Positions 1 through 8,676 of a stretch of 52,848 nucleotides of DNA are shown here, one piece after another. This stretch comes from UBA8752 sp040261275 (GTDB lineage Bacteria; Bacteroidota; Bacteroidia; Flavobacteriales_D; Sanyastnellaceae). The notes beneath the pieces were generated by a model. The model saw only the letters and a program-made list of their open reading frames with translations, did not search any database and had not been told where the DNA came from. Where the stretch lies: assembly GCA_040261275.1 (NCBI GenBank), contig JBDQOI010000017.1:1-52848 (forward strand), in the 5' to 3' direction. A program made the translations under genes and the position numbers. Each line of letters begins with the position of its first letter. Positions within the stretch are counted from its first letter, which is position 1.

Positions 1-1070
1 GCACGGATGCAGACGCCTGCAACTACGACGCCGGAGCAACCTTGGACGATGGCAACTGCGACTTCAGCTGCCTCGGTTGTACGGATCCCGCCTATGCTGA
101 ATACGATCCGGCGGCGACCATCGATGATGGGTCCTGTTCAACGCTGGTGGTGATGGGTTGTACCGATGCTACCGCGTGCAACTACGATGCCGATGCCAAC
201 AGCGACGACGGCTCCTGTGAATTCGAAAGCTGCGCCGGTTGTACCAATACAGGTGCTTGCAACTACGACGCTGGAGCGACGCTGGACGACGGCAACTGCG
301 ACTTTGAAAGCTGTGCCGGTTGTACCGACAGTGCTGCGTGCAACTTCGATGCAACTGCCACCATTGATGATGGTTCATGCCTGATGTTGGATGACTGCGG
401 CATTTGTGGCGGCGACAACAGCACTTGCGGTGGTTGTACCGACCCGGCCGCCTGCAACTACGATGCGGATGCCGTGGTGGACGACGGAAGCTGTGAAAGC
501 ACATCCTGCGCCGGCTGCACGCAAGCCGGAGCTTGTAACTACGATCCGGATGCGACCATCGATGACGGTTCTTGTGACTTCTCTTCCTGCAGTGGATGTA
601 CCGACGAAGGCGCTTGCAACTACAGTCCGAACGCGACCAGCGATGATGGCTCATGTGAGTTTGACAGCTGTGCTGGATGCACCGATGCCGGGGCGTGCAA
701 CTACGATGACAGCGCTACCATCGACGACGGTTCTTGTGAGTCCACCAGCTGCGCCGGCTGCACCAATGCCGACGCCTGCAACTACAATGCCGACGCCACC
801 ATCGATGATGGATCTTGTGACTTGGAAAGCTGCGCGGGCTGTACAGATGCCGGTGCCTGCAACTACGATGCCGACGCCACCCTCGACGATGGTTCATGTG
901 AATTCACGAGCTGTGCGGGCTGCACCGATGCGGGTGCTTGCAACTACGATGCCGACGCCACCCTCGACGATGAATCCTGCGACTTCGAGAGCTGCGCGGG
1001 ATGCACTGATTCTGAGGCCTTGAACTACGACGCCGACGCCACGTTGGACGACGGCAGCTGCACCTACCCC
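1..1070 (+). repeat. Tandem ~81-bp coding repeats (GCTD Cys repeats)
   Basis: Thirteen tandem coding units are visible, each giving GCT-D/N-x-x-ACNYDxxATxDDGSC. From about 660 onward the spacing is a regular 27 codons, and neighbouring units are nearly identical in DNA, as expected from slippage or unequal recombination. One unit is interrupted near 380-430 by a short insert containing 'CGICGGDNSTCGG'. The array runs off the left edge of the window. Related single or multiple units occur in the amylase (3360-3430) and the giant protein (27440-28910). Confidence 0.88.
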
Positions 1071-2594
1071 TGTGCACCGGAATGGGGTGAGCCTACCGTT
1101 TTCCCGAGCACGGCAACGGTACTGGCGCTCGTCACGGTGGACGGTGAGAACGCCGATCCGGACGATGCCGTGGGTGCTTTTGTCAACGGGGAGCTCCGCG
1201 GTGAAGGATCCATCATCGAATTTGATGGTGCCACCTACATCAACATGACGGTCTATCTGACCGGAACCGACGAGATGGTGGACTTCATTTTCTTCAACCA
1301 GGACGAATGCTCTACCTGCACGATGGACGGAGGGTTGACCGCCATGAGCTTTGGTGAATACGGCTCCTTTGACGACCCGCTGATGTTCGATGCAAACTGC
1401 AGCGAAATCAGCTTGGATGTAGATGTTGCGGAGGGATGGAACTACGTATCGACCAACATCATACCGGCCGACTACGCCATCTCCAGCCTCTTCGATGACG
1501 CCCTCGACGGAAGCCTCCTCAAGGTCCTCGGTGATGACAACTTCGCCCTCGGCGGAAGCTATACTCCGGGTATCCCCAGCGTCTTCAATTCCTTACAGAT
1601 GCATTCCGATGCAGCCGGCTACGTCATCAAAGTGGATGCCGACGGAATCTGGAGCAGCACGGGTGCGGCCATCGATGCCGCCAACACCCCGATGGACCTG
1701 AACGAAGGCTGGAACATCATTGGTTACCTGCCACAAGGCGCAATGCCCGTAGAAGAGGCACTGGCCTCCATCGACGGCAACGTGGGAACCGTAATCGATG
1801 GCCAATCCGGCACCGTCTGGAATCCAGCGAACCCCAATGAGTTCAACACACTGCTCGATTTGGAGCCCGGTCGTTCCTACTGGATTCGCATGTTGGAAGC
1901 GGCCACGCTCACCTACCCCAATGCCGCAGCCGGTGATGGCAGCGGAATGGCCATCGCAGGGCTGCGTACTGACGGAGAAGCCGCCCAGGACATGACCGGA
2001 TGGCAAGTGGAGCGTGCTCCCCTCGCAACAGCACTGGCCGCAGAGATCCTGATCGACGAGCTTCCTGTGGATGGCGAGGCCTACATCGGCGCATTCGTGG
2101 GAGACCGGTGCGTTGCCGCCCGTCCAGTAGTTCCGTTCAACAACGGTACTGCAGCCCAAATGGCAGTGATGCTGGAGGAGACATCCGACGTGACCTTCAA
2201 ACTGTGGGTAGATGGAGTTGTACTCCACTCCAATGACATACTGACCCTTTCCGGAGGTGAGGAGATGGGACAGGGTGCGGATGTTCAGCCCATCATTCGA
2301 TTCGGTTCGGAAACCAACGCAGTGGCTTCACAAGAGTGGGTGAACACCCTCAACATCGCTCCAGTGCCGACCCGCACGGAAGCATGGATGAATCTTGACA
2401 TCAACCAAAGCGGCCAAGTCCGCATCAGCGTGCTCGATGCGCGCGGCGCTGAAGTTGCCGTTTTGCACAACGGCCAACTCGCCGCGGGCACGCACCGAAT
2501 GATGCTGAATGCAAAAGAGTGGGCCGCAGGAACATACTTCGTGAAAGGCGTGAGTGATTACGGCATCTTCCGGACCCCACTGATTGTCCAATAA
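1..2594 (+). CDS. Cys-rich repeat T9SS surface protein, 5' truncated
   Basis: The reading frame is already open at base 3, so the N terminus and signal peptide lie outside the window. The first ~1070 bases encode at least 13 Cys-rich repeats of about 27 residues (GCTD-x-x-ACNYD-x-x-AT-x-DDGSC). A region with no clear family follows (~360-770), including two stretches of the type 'EGWNYVSTNIIP' / 'EGWNIIGYLPQ' that look like an internal duplication. The last ~80 residues are a type A T9SS C-terminal sorting domain: an 'APVPT' start, 'VRISVLDARGAEVAVL' and 'AAGTYFVKGVSD' near the end. Family knowledge says such proteins cross the outer membrane through the T9SS and are anchored or released at the surface. 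The function of the Cys repeat is unknown; adhesion or calcium binding (DD-rich loops) is inference. A hairpin terminator follows, and the next gene converges. Confidence 0.9.
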   Translation, partial: TDADACNYDAGATLDDGNCDFSCLGCTDPAYAEYDPAATIDDGSCSTLVVMGCTDATACNYDADANSDDGSCEFESCAGCTNTGACNYDAGATLDDGNCDFESCAGCTDSAACNFDATATIDDGSCLMLDDCGICGGDNSTCGGCTDPAACNYDADAVVDDGSCESTSCAGCTQAGACNYDPDATIDDGSCDFSSCSGCTDEGACNYSPNATSDDGSCEFDSCAGCTDAGACNYDDSATIDDGSCESTSCAGCTNADACNYNADATIDDGSCDLESCAGCTDAGACNYDADATLDDGSCEFTSCAGCTDAGACNYDADATLDDESCDFESCAGCTDSEALNYDADATLDDGSCTYPCAPEWGEPTVFPSTATVLALVTVDGENADPDDAVGAFVNGELRGEGSIIEFDGATYINMTVYLTGTDEMVDFIFFNQDECSTCTMDGGLTAMSFGEYGSFDDPLMFDANCSEISLDVDVAEGWNYVSTNIIPADYAISSLFDDALDGSLLKVLGDDNFALGGSYTPGIPSVFNSLQMHSDAAGYVIKVDADGIWSSTGAAIDAANTPMDLNEGWNIIGYLPQGAMPVEEALASIDGNVGTVIDGQSGTVWNPANPNEFNTLLDLEPGRSYWIRMLEAATLTYPNAAAGDGSGMAIAGLRTDGEAAQDMTGWQVERAPLATALAAEILIDELPVDGEAYIGAFVGDRCVAARPVVPFNNGTAAQMAVMLEETSDVTFKLWVDGVVLHSNDILTLSGGEEMGQGADVQPIIRFGSETNAVASQEWVNTLNIAPVPTRTEAWMNLDINQSGQVRISVLDARGAEVAVLHNGQLAAGTHRMMLNAKEWAAGTYFVKGVSDYGIFRTPLIVQ

Positions 2595-2618
2595 GGGCAA
2601 CGCGACCTCAACTACTTC

Positions 2619-2646
2619 AAAAGGCCCGCCATATGGTGGGCCTTTT
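2619..2646 (+). terminator. Rho-independent terminator after the Cys-repeat gene
   Basis: A 12-bp stem (AAAAGGCCCGCC / GGTGGGCCTTTT, one G-U pair) closes a 4-base ATAT loop and ends in a short T run, 25 bases after the stop codon. Its A-rich left arm could let it also work for the convergent amylase gene, but that gene stops 210 bases away. Confidence 0.8.
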
Positions 2647-2855
2647 GCTTTCCGCCCCTTCCCCTTCCCCAGGTTTCGCTCTCGTCCACCCCATCCGTTC
2701 CGCAGATTACGCGCTCAAATACCGTCCATTGGTCCGTGCAGAACCTGCCCATTCCATCCAAACCAAGGATTCAATCACGGCCTGATCCGTTCCCTGAGGG
2801 AGACGCGCTTTTAAAAAAGGACGCAGTCGCCCACCCTTAACATGGAATCAACGCC

Positions 2856-5720
2856 TCAGGGACAGAGCGTTCCGAAGGCGGACAGAAGGGCCAGCACATC
2901 CGTAACCCCGATGAGTCCGTCCCCATCGACATCTTCTGAGCAGGTCGTGATGCCCACGCACATCGATTGAAGCTCATCCCAAACCGTGCCTGGGCCGCAG
3001 AAACCGGCCCCATCGGTGGGCGGATCCACAACGGTATTGCAGGCAGCGCAGCTGCCGAAACACACCGCTGGAATGACGTTAGCCCCCGCCGTGGGCGCAA
3101 AAGACCGATTGAATCCCCCCAAACCATTGAAAACTCCACAATCCGCAGGCACGCCTTCGGCGAGCAACCAATCAGGGCCGGAGAGGAACTTGTACTCAAA
3201 AGCGTTCAGCGTCAATTGCATTTCGACCGTCCACAGTCCATCCTCCATCTCCGTCATCGGCGTGCCTGAAGCATCCCACCCTTGAAAACTACCCGCAACG
3301 TGCATCGCCCCGGGTACTGAATCTAGCGCCGAGGCATCCACCTGGAACAACACAGGATACAGGCAGCTGCCGTCGTCCACGTTGGCAACGGCGTCAAAAT
3401 TTCCTGCGGCAGGATCCATGCACCCCGGGTAGTCCAAGTTGCCCGAGCAAGCCGCACAGGCGCCAAAACACACCGGACCCACAAAAATGGAAGTGCCATC
3501 CACCACGAATTGACGATTGTACCCGCCATAGCCATCCTCTCCTCCACATCCCAAAGGCACGGTTTCTGCGTCATCCCAGCTTGTACCGTTGATGAACTTG
3601 AATTCCAGCAAAGTACCCGCATCCGCCACCACCGTGGTCTGCCAAACGCTGTCACCGGCACTCAAGAGCGGGGTGCCCGCGGGATTCCATCCCTGAAAGG
3701 AGCCCGCCACATGCAATCCCGCAGGAGACACGGCACCCATCTCCACGAGATCGGTGGCATCCAGTGCAATGACCACCTCGTAAGCGCAGGCTCCGTCCGC
3801 CCCGAAATTCAAGGCCTCCGCATCATTGCACACCAGATTCAACGGGAGCGGGTCGTCTGGGGCTACGGGCGTGACCGGCGTATCCATCCACAGGTGGTAC
3901 TGGCCCGGTGCAAAGTAGAAGGTCGCCCCGAGGTCGGTCACATCATGGGTAGAACCGGTCAAGGCATCCGTCCAGATTCCTGTGTGGGGGAAACCTGGCA
4001 CCATATCCAGGCCGACCACGTCGAAATTGCCGCATAACACCACATTCTGGTCCGACGAATACAGCTGCAGCCGCTTGCCCATCCCCCCGAAATCGATGTT
4101 GTAGTCATAAGATCCGAAGACGCCCTCATTACGCTTTAATTCACAAAGGTTCTTGATCTTTCGGGCCAATTCCTGCCGCTCTGGATCGAGGGCGCGGTCA
4201 GCCCAAGGCTCGGGCTTCTCATCGAGCTTGCATCCCTCCTCGTAGGAGCCGTTTCCGCAATCGTAGATCGAGACGTCATAGCCGAATTCGCCCCATTGGT
4301 ACATCATCTTGGGGCCGGGCATCGACAGGAGAAAGGCGTGGGACATCGCCAACCGGTCCATGGCTGTCCCCAGCTGCTTCGTGTCGTAGCCTGAAAAAGC
4401 ATTGCCATAGAGGAGCAGGTCGTGTGCCACGCGCTGCTCGTCGTGGCTTTCCATGTAGGACACCAGGTTGGGCCAATTCCATCCGCGAGATTGCCAGGAC
4501 GCCCAAGAGAAGTCACCGCCGTATCCCAATGTAGCCTGCGCAAAGGCCGAGGTCGACTTTCCCCACAACATGAAGCCACCATTGGCCAGCGCCGTCTCCT
4601 CTACGTTGTCCCCGAGGTGCTCCAAAATCATGTAAGCTCCAGGGTACTGGGACCAGATGTGGTTGGCATAATCAAACAGGATGTCCACCCTGCCTTGGTC
4701 GTAGGCATTCCAGGCCCCCACATCCCCCAGGGTATAGCTCTGGGTCAGCCCCTTGGACAAATCGATCCGATACCCATCCACATGGAATTCATCCATCCAG
4801 AAAGACAAGGTGCGCTTCCAGAAATCGCGCGTCCAAGGATCTCCGTGATCAAAGTCAAAGCCCAGCCCATAGGGATGAATCTGGTCCTCATTGTACCACG
4901 GATTACCCGGAGACGCTCCACCGTCGGCGTCCTGGTATAGGCGCAACAGTGGGTCCAGACCAAAGCTGTGGTTGGGGACCACATCCAAGATGACCGCAAT
5001 ACCGCGGGCATGGGCCTCATCCACCATGCGCTTCATCGCTTCTGCCGTACCGTAGGCTTTGTCCAAAGCGAAACGCGGCCCCGGGTTGTATCCCCAGCTC
5101 GTGTTGCCATCAAACTCGCTGACCGGCATCAATTCAATGGCATTGATTCCCAGCCATTCCAAGTAATCCAATCGATCGATAACATCCCCGAGGTCCCGCT
5201 CCGCGTCCCAGTCCCGGATCAGCAACTCGTAAATGACCAAACGGTCCTGCACCGGCCTCTGGAAGCCCCCATCGGTCCAATTGAATTCGGGTTCGACCGT
5301 CCGGAATGCCGCCACGGGCCATGAAGCGTGCTGCCAGGGATAAGGAGGCCGAGCGGGGAAGGTCGAGGGGGGAATGTAGCCATCATTCCAAGGGTCTAGG
5401 ATCAGAGGGGCATAGGGATCGGCCACTTCCACCGTATCGTCTACCAGGAAATGGAACCGTGTCCACGCTCCCGGATCCAGCCCTTCCACTTCGAGCCACC
5501 AGGTGTTGCCGTCGACGGACCGATTCATCAGGAAGTCCGCGGAGATTGCCCAGTCATTGAAGTCCCCGCGTAGGTTCACATGGTCCTTGGCCGGCGCTCT
5601 GAGTTGGAAATGGGCGCGCTCCGGCGACAACACCGTCACGCCATCCGCCCTACCTTGGGGAGGGTTCTGAATCAACCCCTGTGCACCCGCGAAAAAAGGG
5701 ACCAACAGCAACAGCCCCAT
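2856..5720 (-). CDS. Secreted GH13 alpha-amylase family protein with starch-binding-like and dockerin-like modules
   Basis: A 954-residue secreted glycoside hydrolase. The signal peptide is MGLLLLVPFFAGAQ. An N-terminal CBM48-like beta-sandwich ('VNLRGDFNDW') is followed by a GH13 barrel with all four conserved regions: DVVPNH; GYRIDLSKG with nucleophile D320; acid/base E367 in 'ILEHLGDN'; and D427 in 'ESHDEQR'. Two copies of a ~90-residue module starting 'HVAGSFQGW' follow, likely carbohydrate-binding, with a GCMDP-type Cys repeat between them. The C terminus is a dockerin/EF-hand-like segment (DVDGDGLIGVTDVL...C) rather than a canonical T9SS CTD. The frame is open to 6026, but that would overlap lpdA. 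A start at 5798 is possible, but a promoter-like element would place the transcript start there, so 5720 is preferred. Likely activity is hydrolysis of alpha-1,4-glucans outside the cell or in the periplasm; exact specificity cannot be read. Confidence 0.9.
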   Translation of the reverse strand: MGLLLLVPFFAGAQGLIQNPPQGRADGVTVLSPERAHFQLRAPAKDHVNLRGDFNDWAISADFLMNRSVDGNTWWLEVEGLDPGAWTRFHFLVDDTVEVADPYAPLILDPWNDGYIPPSTFPARPPYPWQHASWPVAAFRTVEPEFNWTDGGFQRPVQDRLVIYELLIRDWDAERDLGDVIDRLDYLEWLGINAIELMPVSEFDGNTSWGYNPGPRFALDKAYGTAEAMKRMVDEAHARGIAVILDVVPNHSFGLDPLLRLYQDADGGASPGNPWYNEDQIHPYGLGFDFDHGDPWTRDFWKRTLSFWMDEFHVDGYRIDLSKGLTQSYTLGDVGAWNAYDQGRVDILFDYANHIWSQYPGAYMILEHLGDNVEETALANGGFMLWGKSTSAFAQATLGYGGDFSWASWQSRGWNWPNLVSYMESHDEQRVAHDLLLYGNAFSGYDTKQLGTAMDRLAMSHAFLLSMPGPKMMYQWGEFGYDVSIYDCGNGSYEEGCKLDEKPEPWADRALDPERQELARKIKNLCELKRNEGVFGSYDYNIDFGGMGKRLQLYSSDQNVVLCGNFDVVGLDMVPGFPHTGIWTDALTGSTHDVTDLGATFYFAPGQYHLWMDTPVTPVAPDDPLPLNLVCNDAEALNFGADGACAYEVVIALDATDLVEMGAVSPAGLHVAGSFQGWNPAGTPLLSAGDSVWQTTVVADAGTLLEFKFINGTSWDDAETVPLGCGGEDGYGGYNRQFVVDGTSIFVGPVCFGACAACSGNLDYPGCMDPAAGNFDAVANVDDGSCLYPVLFQVDASALDSVPGAMHVAGSFQGWDASGTPMTEMEDGLWTVEMQLTLNAFEYKFLSGPDWLLAEGVPADCGVFNGLGGFNRSFAPTAGANVIPAVCFGSCAACNTVVDPPTDGAGFCGPGTVWDELQSMCVGITTCSEDVDGDGLIGVTDVLALLSAFGTLCP

Positions 5721-5803
5721 GAACGTGGCATGGCGCAACTTCGTCGTGTTCCGCACTGGCAGCCCGGAAAATGCCAAATAAGGTGTTTCAACCCACATAT
5801 ACC

Positions 5804-5835
5804 CTAAGATACGACCCCTATTTTCGCGGACGAAA
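5804..5835 (-). promoter_or_regulatory. Possible Bacteroidota-type promoter for the amylase gene
   Basis: On the minus strand TTTC (5832-5835) and TATCTTAG (5804-5811) are separated by 20 bases. This is close to the TTTG-N19/21-TAnnTTTG consensus, with one mismatch in each box. A start of transcription near 5797 supports translation from 5720 rather than 5798. Confidence 0.4.
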
Positions 5836-5844
5836 CGAACACAG

Positions 5845-7233
5845 ATGAAGTACGATATCGTGGTACTCGGCAGCGGGCCCGGCGGGTATGTCACCGCCAT
5901 CCGCGCCTCCCAACTCGGCCTGAAGACCGCCGTCATCGAACGCGAAGCCCTCGGTGGCATCTGCCTGAATTGGGGCTGCATCCCTACCAAAGCCCTCCTC
6001 AAGAGCGCCAATGTCTTCGAATACATCGAGCACGCCGAGGACTACGGCATCAAAGTCGCCAAGCCCAAGGTCGATTTCGGTGGAATGGTCAGCCGCTCCC
6101 GTGGCGTTGCGGACGGCATGTCCAAGGGTGTCCAGTTCCTCATGAAGAAGAATAAAATCGACGTCATCATGGGCAACGGCAAGCTGATGCCCGGACGCAA
6201 GGTCGAAGTGACAGCGGAAGACGGCAGCCAGCAAATCGTGGAAGCCGACAACATCATTGTGGCCACCGGAGCGAGCAGCCGCGTGCTGCCCAACCTCCCC
6301 CAGGACGGTGAGAAAATCATCGGCTATAGAAAAGCCATGACCATGAAGAAGCAGCCCAAGAAGATGGTCGTCGTGGGCTCCGGAGCCATCGGCGTGGAGT
6401 TTGCCTACTTCTACAATGCCATCGGCACGGAAGTCACCATCGTGGAATATCTGCCCAACATCGTGCCGGTCGAAGACGAGGAAGTCTCCAAGCAACTCGC
6501 GAGGAGCTTCAAAAAAGCCGGCGTCAACATCATGACCTCCAGCGAGGTGACCGGAGTAAATACCCAAGGGTCAGGCGTGAAGGTGACCGTCAAAACCAGC
6601 AAAGGAGAAGAAGTGCTGGACGCAGACGTCGTGTTGAGCGCTGTAGGGGTGGTATCCAACATCGAAGGCATCGGTCTCGAGGAAGTGGGCATTGCCACCG
6701 ATCGAGGCAAGGTCATCGTGGACGATTTCTATCGGACGAACATCCCAGGGTATTGTGCCATCGGCGACTGCGTACCCGGACCAGCCTTGGCTCACGTAGC
6801 AAGTGCCGAGGGCATCCTCTGCGTGGAGAAAATCGCGGGCCACGATGTCGAGCCCATTGACTACGGCAACATCCCCGGCTGCACCTACTGCTTCCCCGAA
6901 GTGGCCAGCGTCGGCATGACCGAAGAGGCATGCAAGAAAGAGGGCATCGACATCAAGGTCGGCAAATTCCCGTTCAGCGCTTCAGGCAAGGCCAGCGCAG
7001 CGGGGCACAAGGATGGATTCGTCAAGCTCATCTTCGACGCCAAGTACGGCGAATTGCTCGGCGGCCATATGATCGGCGCCAATGTCACCGAGATGATCGC
7101 AGAAATCGTAGCCATACGAAAACTCGAGACGACCGGTCACGAAATCATCAAGACCATCCACCCGCACCCCACGCTCAGCGAAGCGGTGATGGAAGCAGCA
7201 GCAGCAGCTTACGACGAGGTGATTCACCTCTGA
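5845..7233 (+). CDS. lpdA: Dihydrolipoyl dehydrogenase (E3)
   Basis: A 462-residue FAD-dependent disulfide oxidoreductase that reoxidises dihydrolipoamide in the 2-oxoacid dehydrogenase and glycine cleavage complexes, passing electrons to NAD+. The N-terminal Rossmann motif GSGPGG binds FAD. The redox-active pair is C40/C45 in 'GGICLNWGCIPTK'. A second dinucleotide motif (VVGSGAIGVEF) binds NAD. The FAD-proximal GDC motif is in 'YCAIGDC'. The C-terminal interface has the catalytic HPHPTLSE dyad (His-Glu). Length is normal for the family. It stands alone here, with no E1 or E2 gene beside it, so it may serve several complexes. It is divergent from the amylase gene with only ~125 bases between starts and ends at a strong terminator. 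Confidence 0.96.
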   Translation: MKYDIVVLGSGPGGYVTAIRASQLGLKTAVIEREALGGICLNWGCIPTKALLKSANVFEYIEHAEDYGIKVAKPKVDFGGMVSRSRGVADGMSKGVQFLMKKNKIDVIMGNGKLMPGRKVEVTAEDGSQQIVEADNIIVATGASSRVLPNLPQDGEKIIGYRKAMTMKKQPKKMVVVGSGAIGVEFAYFYNAIGTEVTIVEYLPNIVPVEDEEVSKQLARSFKKAGVNIMTSSEVTGVNTQGSGVKVTVKTSKGEEVLDADVVLSAVGVVSNIEGIGLEEVGIATDRGKVIVDDFYRTNIPGYCAIGDCVPGPALAHVASAEGILCVEKIAGHDVEPIDYGNIPGCTYCFPEVASVGMTEEACKKEGIDIKVGKFPFSASGKASAAGHKDGFVKLIFDAKYGELLGGHMIGANVTEMIAEIVAIRKLETTGHEIIKTIHPHPTLSEAVMEAAAAAYDEVIHL

Positions 7234-7255
7234 ATGGACCAGCACTACTCCCAGT

Positions 7256-7283
7256 AAAAAAGGCGCCTGATGGCGCCTTTTTT
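7256..7283. terminator. Bidirectional terminator between convergent genes
   Basis: A perfect symmetric element: six A, GGCGCC, TGAT loop, GGCGCC, six T. It works on both strands and sits 22 bases after the lpdA stop and 20 bases after the stop of the minus-strand gene at 7303. Confidence 0.9.
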
Positions 7284-7302
7284 ATAGAACAACATGAGGG
7301 AA

Positions 7303-7761
7303 TCAAAATCCCTCGGCTGTTTTCATCGATCTAGCCTGAGTTTGCACATGAGCATCATCGGTTTCAAGCCTTGGGAACTCTTGTGCTTCGTTCTTTTTTC
7401 GCGACCGCTTTTTTCTCCGTGCCTTTCGGTCTGTGTATTCAACAATTCGATCCATATGCACCAGATAGCGCACAGAGCTTCCAAACAAAGCAAGACCTGT
7501 CATGAACAAAACAAATCCCAGCAATCCTTCCATCCACCAGATTTCTTGAACGGTTTCGCTGTGCCTGCGAAAAGAGGCGTCGAAGAGTACAGCTAATCCT
7601 GCTCCAATAGCAATGACGCCAATAGTTCCGTGCAATGACCAGCGTTTTCTTGCAGTATCCAGATCCATGTTAGTCGAATTCGGTCCGGTGGTAATGTACC
7701 CATCACTGTAATTAAAATGAGTAGGATACTTCTGATGTTTATCCACACTGACAAATGTCAT
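7303..7761 (-). CDS. Small two-TM membrane protein, unknown function
   Basis: A protein of about 152 residues, not recognised as a named family. Two hydrophobic segments are visible ('GTIGVIAIGAGLAVLF' and 'LLGFVLFMTGLALFGSSV'), then a strongly basic tail (RKARRKKRSRKK) expected to stay in the cytoplasm. The chosen start at 7761 overlaps the stop of the upstream gene as ATGA, which suggests translational coupling. A longer frame back to 7896 would overlap that gene deeply and is not preferred. A shorter form from the ATG at 7668 (MDLDTARKRW) is also possible. It is the last gene of a three-gene minus-strand operon. Confidence 0.65.
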   Translation of the reverse strand: MTFVSVDKHQKYPTHFNYSDGYITTGPNSTNMDLDTARKRWSLHGTIGVIAIGAGLAVLFDASFRRHSETVQEIWWMEGLLGFVLFMTGLALFGSSVRYLVHMDRIVEYTDRKARRKKRSRKKNEAQEFPRLETDDAHVQTQARSMKTAEGF

Positions 7762-8630
7762 CTCACCCATCTGCGCGCCACAACCTGCCCGGATGACGCT
7801 TTCAAAACAACGATGCCTGTGTGGTCGGAGCGAAAAATCCCAGATTCGACAAAGCCCCTTTCCGTCAAGCGCCCCGTCAAATCGTAAACCTCCCATTGAC
7901 TCACCTCGTCAGATACTCGATGCAGCCAATGGCCTTCTTGAGCACTATACTGCCACTTCACCAAATGGGGGTCATCAACGGATGACAGACCGGAAGCATC
8001 AAATTCAGGAATGAGAATGGTATGGACATCATCCATGAATTCCGCTGATGAAACACCTTCCGAGAAAACCTGGAGATTCAAATAACCGCTAATGGTCCCA
8101 TCCGTGGTGAATTGTCCTACGAGTACACGAAGGTCATCACCTGCGGTACCATTTGAGCTGCCCAACGTGACGAACCAAGCACCGTCAATGTCCATCATAA
8201 GATCGTTGCCGGCTTCAAATTCATCCACCCAATAACTTGTCTGAGGCGGAAAAAGACCTATTGGGATTTCTCCTGCCGCTCCATTGGGAGCCACGTCAAT
8301 ACCAATGGTCACCCATGAATCCCATCGCAGATCAGGCAATGGGGTAAACAGCAATGGGTTGTTGTTGTTTGGGGTGGCCCATCCGTCGGGATGCTGATAA
8401 AACGAAGTCGTGGTTTCGATCAGCCCTTCCATCTCATCCCATCCGGAAACCGACGTCAAGAAATCCGTGGGGTTGACCAACTTGGCATACAACCGTGCCG
8501 TGGCCATGCCCGGAATGCTATCCACAGCCACCAACTCCCATTCGAACGAATAAGGAGCAGAAGATTGTTGCGCCTGGGCCCCAAAAGCCCAGAGCAGAAA
8601 GAAAAAAACAACGGAAGAACGGAGTGGCAT
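7758..8630 (-). CDS. T9SS-exported protein with a domain shared with the giant surface protein
   Basis: About 290 residues. The signal peptide is MPLRSSVVFFFLLWAFGAQAQ. An upstream in-frame ATG at 8663 would only lengthen the N-region, and the AT-rich stretch before 8630 favours the shorter form. Residues ~22-215 form a domain with motifs 'FLTSVSG', 'TTTSFYQHPDG', 'NNNNPLL', 'RWDSWVTIG' and 'LRVLVGQFTTDG'. The same order of motifs occurs twice in the giant protein (28920-29510 and 20650-21215). The C terminus is a T9SS type A sorting domain ('WEVYDLTGRL', 'GIVVLKASSG', final 'ARRWVR'). I do not recognise the domain as a named family. It sits between an OB-fold protein gene and the two-TM gene in one operon. 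Confidence 0.8.
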   Translation of the reverse strand: MPLRSSVVFFFLLWAFGAQAQQSSAPYSFEWELVAVDSIPGMATARLYAKLVNPTDFLTSVSGWDEMEGLIETTTSFYQHPDGWATPNNNNPLLFTPLPDLRWDSWVTIGIDVAPNGAAGEIPIGLFPPQTSYWVDEFEAGNDLMMDIDGAWFVTLGSSNGTAGDDLRVLVGQFTTDGTISGYLNLQVFSEGVSSAEFMDDVHTILIPEFDASGLSSVDDPHLVKWQYSAQEGHWLHRVSDEVSQWEVYDLTGRLTERGFVESGIFRSDHTGIVVLKASSGQVVARRWVR

Positions 8631-8676
8631 AAGCAAATACAATGGTGATGAAAGATGAAGCATCGGCAACAGAGAC

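Noticed and set aside
1..1070. CRISPR array
   Set aside because: The regular repeats have no unique spacers of constant length; they are in frame and encode Cys repeats.
5721..6026. Extended N terminus of the amylase frame up to 6026
   Set aside because: It would overlap lpdA by ~180 bases and place a signal peptide in the interior; the secreted form starts at 5720 or at most 5798.
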